A stretch of DNA of 64,000 nucleotides from Diphasiastrum complanatum (GCA_029204225.1 CM055093.1:5567205-5631204), one strand, 5' to 3'; numbered from the stretch's first letter, positions 1-12,500 are shown. A program made the numbers and translations. Notes: a model not told the origin generated them from the sequence alone.

Positions 1-400
1 CTAACTCCCTATTGAGAGACTTGATTCTTAGCACATAAACCTGTGCACTCTCATCACTTCTCTTCATGCTTTGCAGAATCTGATTCCTAAGCATGAGAAC
101 CCTTGAAGTGTTACTAGACTCATAGATTGATCTTAGAGATTCCCAAGCCTCTTTAGCACTGGTGCAAGCTGATACTTCTCTCAATAAATCATTGCTTACA
201 TTCATCTTCACACAGTGAACTGCAAGCCTAGATCTTCTCTTGTATTTAGCTAACTCCTATGCACCTTGAGGTTCATCTTCCTCATCAATCAGAAACTCAT
301 AGAGATCCTGGAGCACCATGAGTGACTCCATCCTCACTTTCCAAATAGCATAATTAGTAGAATTTAACCTCTCACTAGCTTCTAGAAGGTATTATCCCAT
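1..400 (-). pseudogene. Copia gag fragment, element A (truncated by window edge)
   Basis: Reading the minus strand gives a UBN2-type copia Gag that starts at the ATG at 398-400 and runs off the left edge. Visible motifs are NYAIWKVRMES near the start, then VKMNVSNDLLREV and SNTSRVLMLRNQI, all colinear with the better preserved gag at 61177-62055. The frame is broken by a TAA at codon 3 and a TAG near 259, so no Gag is made. Gag of this family packages element RNA into virus-like particles in the cytoplasm. It belongs to the same element as the PBS at 999-1010 and the LTR at 1011-1197. Family assignment is from motif order; clade is not resolved. Confidence 0.75.
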
Positions 401-998
401 CTTACTAGTAAGATTCTACACACAAGATATAGATTTGTTTGAACTTGAAACTCACAAAGGTTTCTAGCTTGCAGTGTTTCACTCAAATGTTGACTTCTAA
501 TCCAATATATGGACTTGTAATCACAGTTCTATCACTCCCTCACAAAGCTGGAATGAAGATAAGATGAAGTGAAAACTACTCTCAAGCAAATCTTGCCAAT
601 CTTGGCTATTTTTGGACAAAAACTGACTCTATCTCTCTCATTCACTTTGATGTACTTTCAAGACCTGGTTTCCACTTTAAGAAGGTCTGAAATCAGCCTA
701 GAATAATTAGTTTTCATGAAACAAATTCAAAACTAATTAATGGCATATGATCTTGGTAGAGTATCCTAGGCTTTCCACCAAAAATTACACCAACAGCTCA
801 CAAACTGAATTTATTTGGATAAAATGAATACCATGCATTAAATGCAGGTTCAGAGGTGCCCACACATGTGGAAAGTTTGGGATCCAATCTCCTCACCAAA
901 ATCAAGATTCTAGCCTGCCCTCTCAATACTAGTTTTTAGCACCAAAACTTGCTAAAAATGGATTTGCATTTAATCAATGGCTTATGCTCTTGTACTTG
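401..998 (-). other. Untranslated leader of copia element A
   Basis: This stretch lies between the primer binding site and the gag start of element A. I see no coding frame in it. It is AT-rich and contains one CACATGTG palindrome near 862, a motif that recurs in the LTRs of this window. Confidence 0.5.
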
Positions 999-1010
999 GC
1001 TCTGATACCA
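999..1010 (-). other. Primer binding site, copia element A
   Basis: The minus strand reads TGGTATCAGAGC immediately inside the LTR. This is the standard plant copia site complementary to the 3' end of initiator tRNA-Met. It fixes the element orientation (minus) and the inner LTR boundary at 1010/1011. Confidence 0.85.
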
Positions 1011-1197
1011 TGCTAAAAGTATAGTACTAAGGACCACAAATGGATCTTTGAATGATCCACAAGGTTGATTGTGTGCTTGTTAAACAATCTATCAGATACT
1101 AGTCATCAGAAAACAAGATCTAGTTTAGCAGCTTGATAGAAACACTCATGGTTTTTGATCAAGCTAGATTTTCCAATTTTTGGCAATTCATCACACA
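1011..1197 (-). repeat. 5' LTR of copia element A (internally deleted)
   Basis: The segment begins TG next to the PBS and ends CA where gypsy coding sequence resumes abruptly. Both ends match the ends of the 702-bp solo LTR at 60475-61176, but the middle is missing, so this copy is about 187 bp. Part of it (about 1085-1135) also matches, in reverse, the LTR fragment at 58599-59206. Its insertion truncated the gypsy RT at 1198. The partner LTR lies outside the window. Confidence 0.7.
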
Positions 1198-2711
1198 CTT
1201 TCCGTAAATGGTAAAGGAAAATGGTCCTTTTTGGTGATTGCATTTAGCGCCTTCAGATTCACACAAATTCGCATTTTGTTGTTCTTCTTGGGTACTATAA
1301 CTATCGACAATACCCATCCCGTGTGTTTGATTTCATAAATGAAATCTGCATCCATCAGTTTTTGCAACTCCTGCTTGATCAGCTCTGTATAATTTGGGTT
1401 GCAGGGGTAGTAATGACTTACCTTGGAGACTGCTCCATTTACCAAGGGTATGGTGTGTTGGACCACTGTTGGTGGAGTGCCCTTAAGATCACTATAACTC
1501 CAGGCAAAACAGTCTTTATATTCCACCAACAAGGATTGTAGTCTCTTGAATTGTGTGGGCGTTAACTGCTCTCCCACATGCACTATCTTTTCTTCTTCAC
1601 CTGGCTCGGCAAGGTTCATTGGCTGTGCTCACGCAGGTCCCTCGAAGACTTCTTCCACTGGTGCCTGACTTTGATCAGGTTCTTGTTGGGCTTCCGGCTT
1701 CATAATTACCACGTCGTCCAAGGTATATTTTTTGAAAGTTTCAGGCATCTCGTGAATTGGAGCTCGTCGAGATTCCTCTTTCAGCATATTGATCTTAGCC
1801 CGACTGGTCATCTTTTGATTTTCTGTCACTTGTGTAGAAGATGACGCTGTTTCTGAGTCCATCTTGATTGACTTCAAGGAATCCAATACTTTTTTTTTGC
1901 TCTTTTTTGTCATTTTGGTGGATTCGTCCTTGTTGTCTTTCATCAGAACTACCGCGACATTCGCCTCGTGGTTGCAAATATCGACATCCACTGTAGCTAT
2001 TGTCTCTTTGGGTAGATCACTCCATCGGATCACCTGGTTGTAGCGTTGCTTCAACTGATTCTTCTTATGCGCAGGTGCCTTGGGCGGATCAATCCTTGAG
2101 ACTTTCGCCATAGTAGACTTTTGCAGTGGTTGAGCTGGTACTTTCTTGATTCCATAATGATCTGGGTCCATGTGGTGTAGGACCTGCTCATCAGTAAGCT
2201 CAATCTCCTTATTATAAGTTAGAGCATGTTTCCAAGGGACTAACTCATCGTCCACTAGGTTCTCAATAGGTTCCGTTGATAGCCATGCTACGTTTATTAT
2301 ATTCACCCCAAATGTGATTGGTGTGTCCATAGTGTAACACTTGGATGAAGATGTACTGGGTTCAGGATCTGATTCATATTGACATGTTTGGTAGTCAATA
2401 GTTGCTAATGCATCCATCCATCTCACGACATCCGTCTCTGAATCACAGTGACCTCCCTTGGCTAGCCTTGGGCGATCAATCGTGTGATCTGTCGTGGATT
2501 ATCCGTCACCAACTTTGGGTGAAATAGGTTTCACCGCCCATGTGGTTGGATCGACCTTTACAGCCTGCTCTATGTTCTCGAAGGTGAGTTTCCCCATACC
2601 CCAGTTGTGTACTACTTGCGCAGTCATCAACCATGGTCTTCCCAGTAACACACGGTATGCAATTGGAGATTCAGGTATATCCATGACTACAAAAGTGATC
2701 ACAAACTGCAT
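1198..2711 (-). pseudogene. Ty3/gypsy protease-RT polyprotein relic
   Basis: Minus-strand frames read in order: a retropepsin-like C-terminal part (about 2711-2499, with VLLGRPWL, the usual ILGRPWL motif), a charged linker (2426-1629, Lys/Glu rich, ending VFEGPA), and the N-terminal RT region (1619-1198). The RT part shows EYKDCFAWSYSDLKG, IVPKKNNKMRICVNLKALN and KKDHFPLPFTES. It stops exactly at the LTR of copia element A, before the catalytic DD motif, so RT palm, RNase H and integrase are absent here. Stops separate the linker from its neighbours. The same gypsy family recurs on the plus strand at 46130-46450. Dead copy. Confidence 0.8.
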
Positions 2712-2771
2712 GCATGCTATTTTTACACTCTCTGTCCATACAAGGCTCAGCTAGGGCCTTTTTCTCTCGAC

Positions 2772-2849
2772 AAAAAATCAACTTGGCAAAGCCTCTAGAG
2801 GAGGAGCGTTGACACTCCTTCTCTAGAGGCTTTGCCAAGTTGATTTTTT
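2772..2849. repeat. Near-perfect 78-nt hairpin (foldback)
   Basis: Positions 2772-2800 and 2821-2849 are exact reverse complements (29 nt each). Pairing continues inward for about 6 more base pairs (2801-2806 with 2815-2820, one G-T), leaving an 8-nt loop. The outer base of the stem is an A-run against a T-run. It sits just outside the gypsy protease relic. It could be a small foldback or MITE remnant or a hairpin RNA source; nothing in the sequence decides between these. Confidence 0.8.
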
Positions 2850-3784
2850 TTTTTTAGAATGGTCATATTTAATGTTTTCTATGTCATTTTTGCATGCACC
2901 TTTTGTGGCTTGGATTCGACATCGACTACATTTGAAGACATCATTATTGTCCCTATTGTATTTTGCTTTATACATGGCCACATTTAGGGTAATTTGTTTT
3001 CACAAGGGAATAGTTATGGACTATTGGACAATTGATATTGCTCGGGCTCTTCATGGTGTGCGGCTTCTACCATTCATACCATGCAATGTTGTTTGTCATT
3101 CTTTGTGCGACATTTATATTTTGTTGTATGTATATTGCCAATATATGTTTAGTTGATGCTGAAAACATGTATTGCTCACTTTTGGAAGGATGAAAAAACA
3201 AAGAGGCAAAGTACCTACTGGTATTATGTTTGGAGGGTTTATTTGTTACCTTCATATTTATATAACACAAAACAAAATTCTTTTCAAGAATTAAAGCAAA
3301 CTTACACGGCTTTCTAGTTATAGATGGTCACCTTGGCTAAATTTTGATGCGGTTTTTCTAGCCTTTCCGCCGATATAATATATATTATCAAGAGTTTGTT
3401 CAAGTTCTTGATCTGTAACCTACTTGAACATCGATGTAAGGATTGATCTATTAAATGTAGGTAGAATATATGTGGTTGCAATATCTATTACAAGTCGAAT
3501 GACCATGCATTCAAGTTCTTATCGAACGTAAGATAAACAAAAGTCACATCTCCATATAGCAATTACATCTCCTTTACAGAATTGACGACATCTCTTTCAA
3601 CTAATACATCTCTCTTGAATTTATCTGAACATCGATAATCACACTAAGTTGCACTACACTTCACATACCCGCCATGCATCATGCTTAGACAAATTCCCAA
3701 CACAAGTAGTACAAAACATGGATCAAAGGCTTGCTCCTACAATCTCGCAAATCTCACAATTTCATAACTCACAAAATAACAACC
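2850..3784. other. AT-rich spacer, nothing recognised
   Basis: Short open frames occur on both strands (for example 2872-3156) but none shows a motif I recognise. The right part (about 3640-3784) may be decayed downstream sequence of the gypsy integrase relic next to it, but I could not match it. Confidence 0.4.
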
Positions 3785-4830
3785 TCCCCAATCACTTGTC
3801 CACATACGAACTCTTTTCCTTAGCCTTTTCACCAATCTCCTATTTGTACTCTCCACCTACCCATTTACTTGTGGGTTGTAAGGGGCTAGGGGCCATCTTG
3901 TGGTCTTCAATTGGTATCTTTTCTCAATTAGATCCCTAATAATTTGATTCAAAAAGTGTCTCTCAATCTGAAACTGATTCCTTTGGGGCACCAAATCTAC
4001 AAGCATTATTGTCCATAAATAAGAATTTGGTAGTCTTTATAGGAACATCCCTTTTAATTGCTCCAACCTCTAATTATTCAAATGAGTAGCCACTATATTA
4101 TAATTCTTTTGGATTATTGATGCCCATTTTATCAATCCAACAAGGTCGATCCTCACTTTTCCAATGGGAGTTGGAAAATCGCTATGGAAATTAAGGACCT
4201 ACTCATGTTATCCATCCTTGGCATGTGTCATAGTGTCGGTGGTGTTTATGAGAATTCTTAACAATGATGGCCACCAATAAACAACTCTAAACACCTTTGT
4301 GTTATAAGTTTTTTTTTAGCAAAATGTCCACGAATTTAGATAGAATTGTGACATTCTTCAAGAATTAATGATATGTCCTCCAACAACACACCTCTCCAAT
4401 ACACACCCTCAACTCTTTTCCAAAATAAACTTCTTTCAATTGAGTTGAACCTCAAGGCCTGGAGTTGCAACTTTTTATTTTCAAGTTTGGGTAGTCTAAG
4501 AGTGGACAAGTACATGGTTAACAAGTTGTAACCTTGTGGTATGGTGGATAGTTCAAAGATAAAATAATCATTCAACCACCCAAATTTCAATTCCTCCCCA
4601 AAATTTAAAGCTTAACTAGTTCTTTTGTCGACTCCTTAATATCTATCATATCGGGTTATGGGTTCTATAGCACATATTTGGCCTCATCTGGCTTGGAATT
4701 TGCATATATGTTGTTGTACTAGGTTCTCCAACTTTGGTGAATCACTTCCAAACATAAGAATCATATTCTTGCAACCCCACTATCCACTTGATATTCTTGC
4801 AACCCCACTATCCACTTGATATTCTTGTTA
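3785..4830 (-). pseudogene. Ty3/gypsy RNase H-integrase relic
   Basis: Reading the minus strand through several frames gives the end of RNase H (KWIVGLQEYD near 4744-4790), the linker before integrase (FWKRVEGVYWRGVLLEDI and ECHNS, 4590-4336), a decayed zinc-binding region with YWWPSL, and the integrase core: ACRFGAPKESVSD, THFLNQIIRDLIEKRYQL and APYNPQVNG, then a TAG where the family has NGQVE. It is therefore a decayed pol 3' half with many stops and shifts. It is not the 3' half of the neighbouring relic at 1198-2711, because the gene order would be wrong; it is a separate insertion. Confidence 0.75.
4763..4827. repeat. 28-bp tandem duplication in the RNase H relic
   Basis: Two identical 28-bp units (4763-4790 and 4791-4818) are followed by 9 bp of a third. 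The unit encodes, on the minus strand, the KWIVGLQEY motif of gypsy RNase H. As 28 is not a multiple of 3, the duplication shifts the frame, so it arose after or while the element died. Confidence 0.9.
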
Positions 4831-5616
4831 CCAAATTGAACCTTTGGTAATTGGCCATAGCATTGCATAGATTTAGTTCTAGAACGCATATTTGTTTCCA
4901 AGAAGGGCTTGAACCTGGGAACAAATAGAATTTAATTACAAAGCGAATCAACTGAACCAACACCGTTGGATTGTACAGTTCTAACCACATGCCCAATCAT
5001 TTCAAACATTTTCTTGAGCTTATTTTTTGATGCTATAGCTATATAATTATATACATTAATGTAATTATGAATTCGACAATGGCATTACCAAGCCACTTGT
5101 AGATAAGCTCCTTGAATTATAACTACATTCAAAGTTATGAACAAAGTGCAAGAAAGATCCACGCTTGAAACATTCATGCCAAAAAAATTTGACACATATT
5201 TCCATTAGTTGGTAGAAAAAAGTGGGTAGTGAAATTTGTGAATTCATTAATGACCATCACCTTACTTTGATGGCATAGCATGAATCTGAAATCATACAAA
5301 AATTAATTTGCAAATTACATGCAAAAAGGTTCATTATGAAGTTTAAAGGATAATACAAACCACAAAAAATAACAATGTTGCAAACAATGAAAATAAGTGT
5401 GCAATAGGTAAAACTCAGCATCTTTAAGCTTGAAAGGATTATCAAGTGACCTTTCTTGTGGCTCAAGCAGTAGTGGCTCAATTCACCTCTGGTTTGGGCA
5501 TTAGTTTATGTCTCTTGATAGTAAAAATGATTGTAAATAGGTAGCACTTTGCAATGCAAGAGGGTTTGAGAAGATGATGTTTGTGAAGTTAGTGACTATA
5601 CTTGATTATCTATTAC
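4831..5616. other. AT-rich spacer, nothing recognised
   Basis: Only short frames are present (such as 4808-4996 and 5065-5247 on the minus strand), with no recognisable motif. It may hold older element debris. Confidence 0.4.
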
Positions 5617-5618
5617 TA

Positions 5619-5699
<81 letters not shown>
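5617..5699. repeat. (AT)n microsatellite
   Basis: An almost pure TA dinucleotide run of about 83 bp. The open frame across it (5574-5783) is an artefact of the repeat. Confidence 0.95.
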
Positions 5700-5701
<2 letters not shown>

Positions 5702-5904
5702 TGGTTATTTTTGCTTAAATTTTTGGATTTTCTTCATTTTACCTTCATATGAAAAAAAAAAAAAATCTATCATTATTGAATAAGCTTCTAGTTGTTTGGT
5801 GACAGTTTTCATTCATAGAGCATATTTTCCATTTAAAATCAAAAAAATTTATAACGTCTAAGTGCTTCAACATTGTGGTCTTATTTAATTAATACGATAC
5901 ACTA

Positions 5905-6055
5905 GGTGGTCTCTGTGGGAAGCATCCACTTGAGGTAGTTGACTCCTACACATACCTAGGGGTGGTATTTTGTGGTCCCACATTCAGCATGCGACAGGCG
6001 GCATTTTCCCGACTACGGAAGGGTTATGCATCGTTGGTAGTGTTTCTTGAAGCAT
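5905..6055 (+). pseudogene. LINE-type reverse transcriptase C-terminal scrap
   Basis: The plus strand encodes VVDSYTYLGVVFCGPTFS followed by MRQAAFSRLRKGYASL. This is the stretch just after the RT palm in plant L1-like non-LTR retrotransposons (the YLGV/I motif followed by a basic helix). About 50 residues are recognisable and neither end has the rest of the ORF. Recognition rests on one motif block. Confidence 0.55.
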
Positions 6056-6871
6056 TCACGTTCCTAGTGGCCAGGTTTGTTGCAATACCTACAATTTCTA
6101 GGTTTATTTTGCCTAATGTTTCCACAAAGTTAATTGGTTCAGAGTTTGGTAAGCCTGAATGGCATGGATTTGCCCAAGTAAGCTTGAACGACATGGATTT
6201 GTCCAAGTGTTTGTACATAGAGTCCATCAAGTGCAAATGATTCACAGGTACTGATGGGTACATGATGGCATGTATATGCCCTGCTACCGACTCCTATGGC
6301 CAAACTACACATTTTTCACTTGTTGTGATTGATTATGGCTTCGTCATTTTAAGCTATATGATTATCATGCAGAAATAAGTATACTTGTCTTATACTGATC
6401 AGTATGCATGGCGGATGCCCTGATACGGTGACATTAGGGCAAGACCTACGATGTGGTAAAATTCTTGGTAGGAAAGATTGGACTAATGATTATACTTTGA
6501 ATTAAGTTGATAGTGAATCTTGTTTTGGACATGGATGACAACGGATGCTTAGCTATGACACCTATCTTCCTCATTGAACTAACTCATGTGGTTGCGTTTT
6601 GTGGGATGGCGGCAGGTAATAGCTGGGTATCCTAAAACTTGCTTCACTTTATGGTGCTTTGTACTGTAAGTTTTTTCAGCTTCGTTTAAACATGTTATGC
6701 CATAAGACGAAAGGATTCAAAGGATTTGGTCTTGACTTGTTTCAGGGGGACTATGGAAAATCTGTGTTACTCTCTCTGCATCCTCGTAATATAAACCCGA
6801 CTACCTTTTGACAGGTGTAGTACCAAATCTTTGCCTTTCTTCCAATCTATGGCTAACTTAGGTATTTTTTT
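6056..6871. other. Spacer, nothing recognised
   Basis: Mixed sequence after the LINE scrap. Short frames on both strands (5962-6240, 6024-6263) carry no motif beyond the LINE block. Confidence 0.4.
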
Positions 6872-7560
6872 ATGGTTCAATCCTCAGGATGGTTTTCTAA
6901 TGCCGTTTTGCTCGGTTATAGTGAATCCCTTCCTGCACCTAACCCCTATATAGAAACTATTATCTATTGTATGAGAAAAGCTACTGAAATCCACAATTTT
7001 ATTACTTCTACTGATAGAGCCACCTATGATGCTGTTGGTCCTGATTATAGAACCTTATGCCTTATTGACCTTATGAGCACCTTGGATTGGGTTAAAGTTT
7101 ATATGGAATTTATTGAAAAAAACGTGATCCTCTGAGTATTGTTGAAAGTATTTTTGTCAATCTCCCCACTTATGTTGAAAATTTTGAAAATGAGAAAAGA
7201 TTATGCTATTCGCACATACGTAAGATCTTCAATTGTTTGGAAAATGAAAATGGTGTTTTTGAGATTTCTTTCCCAGCTATTGATCCACCACTCTCTACTC
7301 ACCCCTTAGTATTTGTTGATGATTTGGACAAAGAAAGTGCTTCCCAACTTGAAATGTTTTCCCAAGAAATCTATGACATTGACAATCAATCTTCCTTTGA
7401 GTTCTACCAAGCTGCCAAGTCCCTCTGTTTCCTAGCCGTACCATTGAATTCAAAGCTACTAAGACGACCTTCAAACTCTGGAGTTTTCCTACTGTTAACT
7501 TTTTGGCTCCCATTTCTATTGAGCTAGGACTAGAGGCCATTTTGATAACCAATTTAGCTA
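6872..7560 (+). pseudogene. Unassigned protein-coding relic with A-run frameshift
   Basis: Two plus-strand frames (6872-7135 and 7138-7527) join into one protein-like reading of about 210 residues. The shift falls at a run of seven A (near 7114), as one lost base would give. Text after the join (DPLSIVESIFVNLP, then CLENENGVFEISFP, then VFVDDLDKESASQLEMFSQE) is acidic and of normal protein composition. A second slip near 7450 would extend it with FKLWSFPTVNFLAPISIELG. I do not recognise the family. A Penelope-like N-terminal region is possible given the RT at the right edge, but this is a guess. Confidence 0.35.
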
Positions 7561-8487
7561 CTTGACCTACCATGTTTTGCAACCAACTACATACCCAACT
7601 AATTATTGCGATGGGACTGTGAAGAACCCTTGCCACACACTCTTTATATCAATCTTATATACACAATAGCACCATGAAAAACATCTAACAAGTCATCAAT
7701 ATATGGCAGGCCATGTCTACGTAGCCTTTTGGACATATTATCCTCTATTTTAGTTTTGACTTCCACTTCCTCTCCTACACATTATGTTAGCAGATTTATT
7801 AGCAAGACTAGATCTAAGAATTAGCTCGATCTTATGTTTAACATTCCTATACTACGCAATAGAATAACAACAATTAATTAGCATGTTTGTGATTTCTCTG
7901 CTAATAACCTTTGACAAACTATATGTAGTATCAGATTCATTTTCACCATCCACATGCTACACTCACTAGTACTAGTAGACATAATTAATAGAAAATAAAC
8001 ATACAACCTTATAGTTAGTTCTACGCTACAAAATTGAAGCAAGTTGTCTGTAAGGATCATATTGCTGACCACACATGGAATGAAGCCTACTATTTGAAAT
8101 ACATGGATGTGAGTACTCCAGGCTATTTAGAACTTTTGCATTGCATGCTAACAAATGAACAATACCATATCTAACTCCGTTAGCATATTAAAACATCAAA
8201 ATCCAATTCCTCTCTATAGAATTATAAAATTCCATCAAATAAACGACATAAGCTCAAAAACGTGACGATCTAAATCACCAAACATTTTGATAGCTTTGAA
8301 TAGAATAGCCAACATTAGGTCAAAGCTTGACAAGGTCGCCTACCAATATTCAAATATTTGCAATCTACATTAATGCAATTATTGTCATGTGCAATACCAA
8401 TGAAGTATTCATAAATGTCAAGAAAAAGGTTGGAAACCACATGGATCTAGGTGAGTTACAAATTCACTTATTGGGAATTCAAGATGT
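7561..8487. other. AT-rich spacer, nothing recognised
   Basis: No sustained frame and no repeat that I can identify. The small frame 7878-8072 on the minus strand has no motif. Confidence 0.4.
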
Positions 8488-8888
8488 GTGAATTCATTAT
8501 TAAGCTATCTATTGCAATTTTTTGGAATGGGTGACTTTAATCGCAATATGGGCGTGGGAGTCGAGCATTATTTAGAAGAAGGTATTCAATATGAAAAAGA
8601 AACATATACATTAGGGAAGATCAAAATCCCAATTTTGTCCAATCTTTATTACAAGATGATGGAAACAAGAACTAAAGCGATGTCCTCAATCGATAAACGA
8701 AGGAGACATTCAAGTCAGTTAAACTAGGAGTCAAACATTGGAGCATGTTGAAACAAGAGCTACGAAAAATGATGGACACTTTTAAGTGGGATTGGCTTGA
8801 GCGCGAGATGGAAAGATTAAATTATAATCAAATCATTTATAGCTTGGACGAATTTCCCTCTGAAAAGTTAAAATGGATGTTCATTTAA
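8488..8888 (+). pseudogene. Unassigned protein-like relic
   Basis: The frame at 8488-8727 reads QFFGMGDFNRNMGVG and later ILSNLYYKMMETRTKAM. A second plus frame (about 8702-8888) continues with KLGVKHWSMLKQELRKMMD, then WDWLEREMERLNYNQIIYSL, and ends in a stop at 8886. Together they look like one protein with a frame slip near 8700. It is rich in Lys, Glu and aromatic residues. No family is recognised. The start at 8488 is arbitrary. Confidence 0.3.
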
Positions 8889-9095
8889 AGCTTGGCTAGA
8901 GCCATGGCCATAAATTTATGGCTGTTTATGTGGTATAAGCCTATAAGGTTTTTTAAAAGACATTTTCCATCACACAAATAATGCTTTGTTTATCTCTGAT
9001 GTTGCTTTGCTTTAAGATGAAAGCTTTTTTCTTTGACAACATTTCCGTTACGGGTCATCTTTTGGCATCGTTCGTTATCAATGGCAGCTTGTCAT

Positions 9096-9345
9096 AAAGT
9101 TCCAAACACTTTATTATCGTTCATTACAACTGCCAGTGAACAACTTGCCAAAAAGAAAATTTCCAAATGAACCGGCTCTTACCATAAGTTAAAAAGACGG
9201 TATAAACGAATCTTTACTTATAAAAGTTCCAAACACTTTAATATTGTTCATTACAACTGCCAGTGAACTTCTTGCCAAAAAGAAAACTTCCAAATGAACC
9301 GGCTCTAACCATAATTTCAAACGACGGCATAAGCAAATCTTTACT
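9096..9345. repeat. 127-bp tandem duplication, 3' flank of ARD
   Basis: Copy 1 starts at 9096 and copy 2 at 9223; both begin AAAGTTCCAAACACTTTA and share CATTACAACTGCCAGTGAAC, with several substitutions between them. It lies 180-430 bp beyond the ARD stop codon, so it may touch the 3' untranslated region. Confidence 0.85.
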
Positions 9346-9522
9346 GCACACAGAAGTATTTGTCATTTGAGTTTTCAGGCCCATCCTACAAAAGTAAAGG
9401 CTTGGGCTTCTTCTATACCCATGGCCCCTGAGACCTCACCTACACATACTATCATATTCCAGAGTCCAGATTGCACGTGAAAAAGATAACAAGTTTGGTG
9501 TAAACACAAACTTCAATTTCGA

Positions 9523-12500
9523 TCAATGCGCGAATACAGCACCTGGCTGTCGTTGTAGAAAGTGATTTACATACTCCTTTCTGCAAAAAGTGCACAGGTG
9601 AATAAGTGTAACATACGTGGAAGCAAGCAGACAGGAAATCACAAAATCCACGTAGAATGCCTAGGTATCGTTGCAAAATACGCGCTAAGCTAACATGCAG
9701 TCCGATTCCATGCCAACAGAAACGATAACGATCCAAACTATAACAAATGGAGGAACATCGCACTGAGAGTGGATTGGGACTATTATAACAAATTTTCACA
9801 GGTTGGAAGTTCGAACTCCACGTGATTATTGAGAATAGGTTCTATATTGTAGAGCTCGAGATCTCAAGCAAACTAGGACGTGATGGTAGTCACGCCGATA
9901 TTATGAGATTATTACTGGCCTTGCAAGGGAATAGCATCAAGAGCTTAAACAAACAGCTGATTAATATTACATAAAATGCTTTAAGAATATCCAACAAAGA
10001 CCCGTCAGGATTCATTTAAATGGCGCTCACTTCTAGGATTTGCAGGTAAGACATGTATTGATTACGTAAAACTTTCATTTGGTGCTAGCCAAAAATTTAA
10101 AAAAAACCTCCTTACATATATCCTTAAATTAAAATAACCATGGTCACAGCTACCAAACCATAACGTGGCCATAAATCTTTTCTTGCTATGTGAAATGTCA
10201 CAAATGATTTTTGCGTCGTGGTTTAGAGGCAGCTCAGCCCACATTAAACTGATGAATTAGGGACAATTACCTGGTCTGATTTTCGTCTTGAGGGCGATTA
10301 TAAGGTGTCCATACAGGCTCTCCAACAAAGAGTCGCATAGCCTAATGTAGCCAACAGAAGCGAGAACAAAAAGTAAGTTACCCAACACAAAAGCTAAACA
10401 CGTATAGATTTTAAATAAAAGAAATCCATCTGGTTTTAGTGATATTTCACATGACTATAAGACCTTGAGGTAATTATTAGTATCCAGGGTGAAACGATGA
10501 TAGCTTCCTGCAGGGAGCACAATCATATCTCCTTTTTTGACCCAAATACGAATCCACCGATCCTCAGCATCTCGTACATCAAAATAACCTTCAACAGAGA
10601 TGGAAATTTTCAATAAATTGGCGGTAGCAGTAAAATTACAATCCCTAAAAAAAAACCACAATGAAGACCTTATGACTTTTTGTGGGATGCCTGTAAGCTC
10701 TCAGCGCATACGGCTCATAATTGTGGTTTAAACAGGATATTGTGTAATCAGGAGCGATGAGAGACGGTGAACGCCAGTCAATAATAGGAGACAAAGGAGC
10801 TCAAGTGCTTGATCAGGTCCCATTATGTTATCAAATATACAAGCAACGAAAGAAAATGTCGAAGTTCAGTTCACATGTAAGATGGCATTAGAACCATACC
10901 ACTCCCCTCCAAGCAATATCGAATCTCCTCGTCTAAATGAATATGCTCTTCAAAAAAGTTTTTGATCTTCTCCTCATAATTGGGAAGCTTGTCTGGACTT
11001 ACGGTTATTATATCCTGTGAAAACAGAAATTCAGTCAACTCAAATACGTCGATAGATTGGCCTTAAGCACGACTTCACCCAATTTTACTGACTATACTAG
11101 GCTTGAGCTTCGAAGCTAGAAACTACCTTAACCACAGAACGGAAACAATATAAACGTATCTCACCCTTATAACTCAAATCTGGGGTTGCTCTGTATCTAT
11201 TTGTCTTGAGGAGCAACTGTCGGCCAAATGCCGAAGAAATTTGAACATCTAGTGATAATCAATGGGTAAATGACACTAGAAAGATGCTGCTAAATGTAAG
11301 CCAACCATCTTTTTCTTTAATTAGCAGTAGGTGAACAACTTATGCAGTCTCCATCAAGCAAACATAAGGCTGATCAGCACAGTACCTTATAGTTATACCC
11401 TCTTTCGGCACGAATTTTCTCCAGTTCAGGGTCAGCTTCGTAGATATCGGCATTTAAAACCCAGTGAAGAACACCTAATTCTGCGACACTTCAAAGAAAA
11501 AAATAACGCTAAGATTTCGCAAATCAAACAACCGATGAAGCCACCTGGAGTCATCTCAGGAACAATGCCCAAAAACTGCTAAAGCTCTAAGCTGACGAGA
11601 AAACTTCGTTGGCTACACGAAAGTCACAGAACATTCTGGTCAAAGAGCTATTAGCAGATTAGAATGCCATTATATTCTTTCCCTCTCCAATTACAGATTA
11701 GTGACAAAGGGACAAAAATAAATACAACTTACAAAATAATGCATCCACGAGAGGCATCATTTAAAAACAATGATGTAGCACCAAGAATGAATGGCGAATT
11801 TTTGCACATTGTAGGAACAGAACATGGAAAATGCAAAGTCTTCATGTATGATGTAATGCATATAAAACTAAGAAATCCTTGGCCATAAACGTCATCAAGT
11901 CTTCGTCTACGATATAATACATATAGAACCTATAATTCCAGAAGTGACCGGCACCGCTTAAAAGATTAAGTTAATACATTTTAGGCCTCAGGGGTGCCAA
12001 TTTCCGTTTGAATGCTAGATAGTGTCCTTCCACTCACTAACTTCAGTGTTTTCAAGACTTTTGGTATTTTAACGAGATTAAGAAGTGGCAAAACAGATAT
12101 TACTTGCCAACGCCTCGTGAGACACATAGCGTGGAGGATTCAAGTGATGGGGAAGCCGCTGGTCTTTGTCGGAGTCATCCATATACCATGCTTCCATTGG
12201 CGGACGATCAACCTTAAACAGCAGAAGAACAACGCAATATCAGATCACAAACCGTAAAACTATGATACTATTTTCAGTTCGGGTGACGGGTGAAGTCTTC
12301 GAGTTTTAACGTCATAGAAGTTAAACTGTAAACAAACAAAATCATGGCTTAACTTTTAAGGTATAATAAGCCTAATAAGCAAACTACATTCGATGGTTAA
12401 GAGAACCATGTAGATATAACGACATTATATCGTAGCACAATCACTTAGCTTCTTGTTTCGACAGAAAAACTGGTCAGATGTTGATTTGTAAAGTAGCATC

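Noticed and set aside
2872-3270. Overlapping frames of 94 and 67 codons
   Set aside because: AT-rich chance frames on opposite strands without motif or start context.
1198-4830. One single gypsy element covering both gypsy relics
   Set aside because: On the minus strand integrase (3785-4590) lies upstream of protease (2499-2711), the wrong order for one element.
5574-5783. Tyr-Ile repeat frame
   Set aside because: Translation of the (AT)n microsatellite.
11331-11582. 83-residue plus-strand frame
   Set aside because: Antisense to ARD coding exon 3 (11386-11480); no motif of its own.
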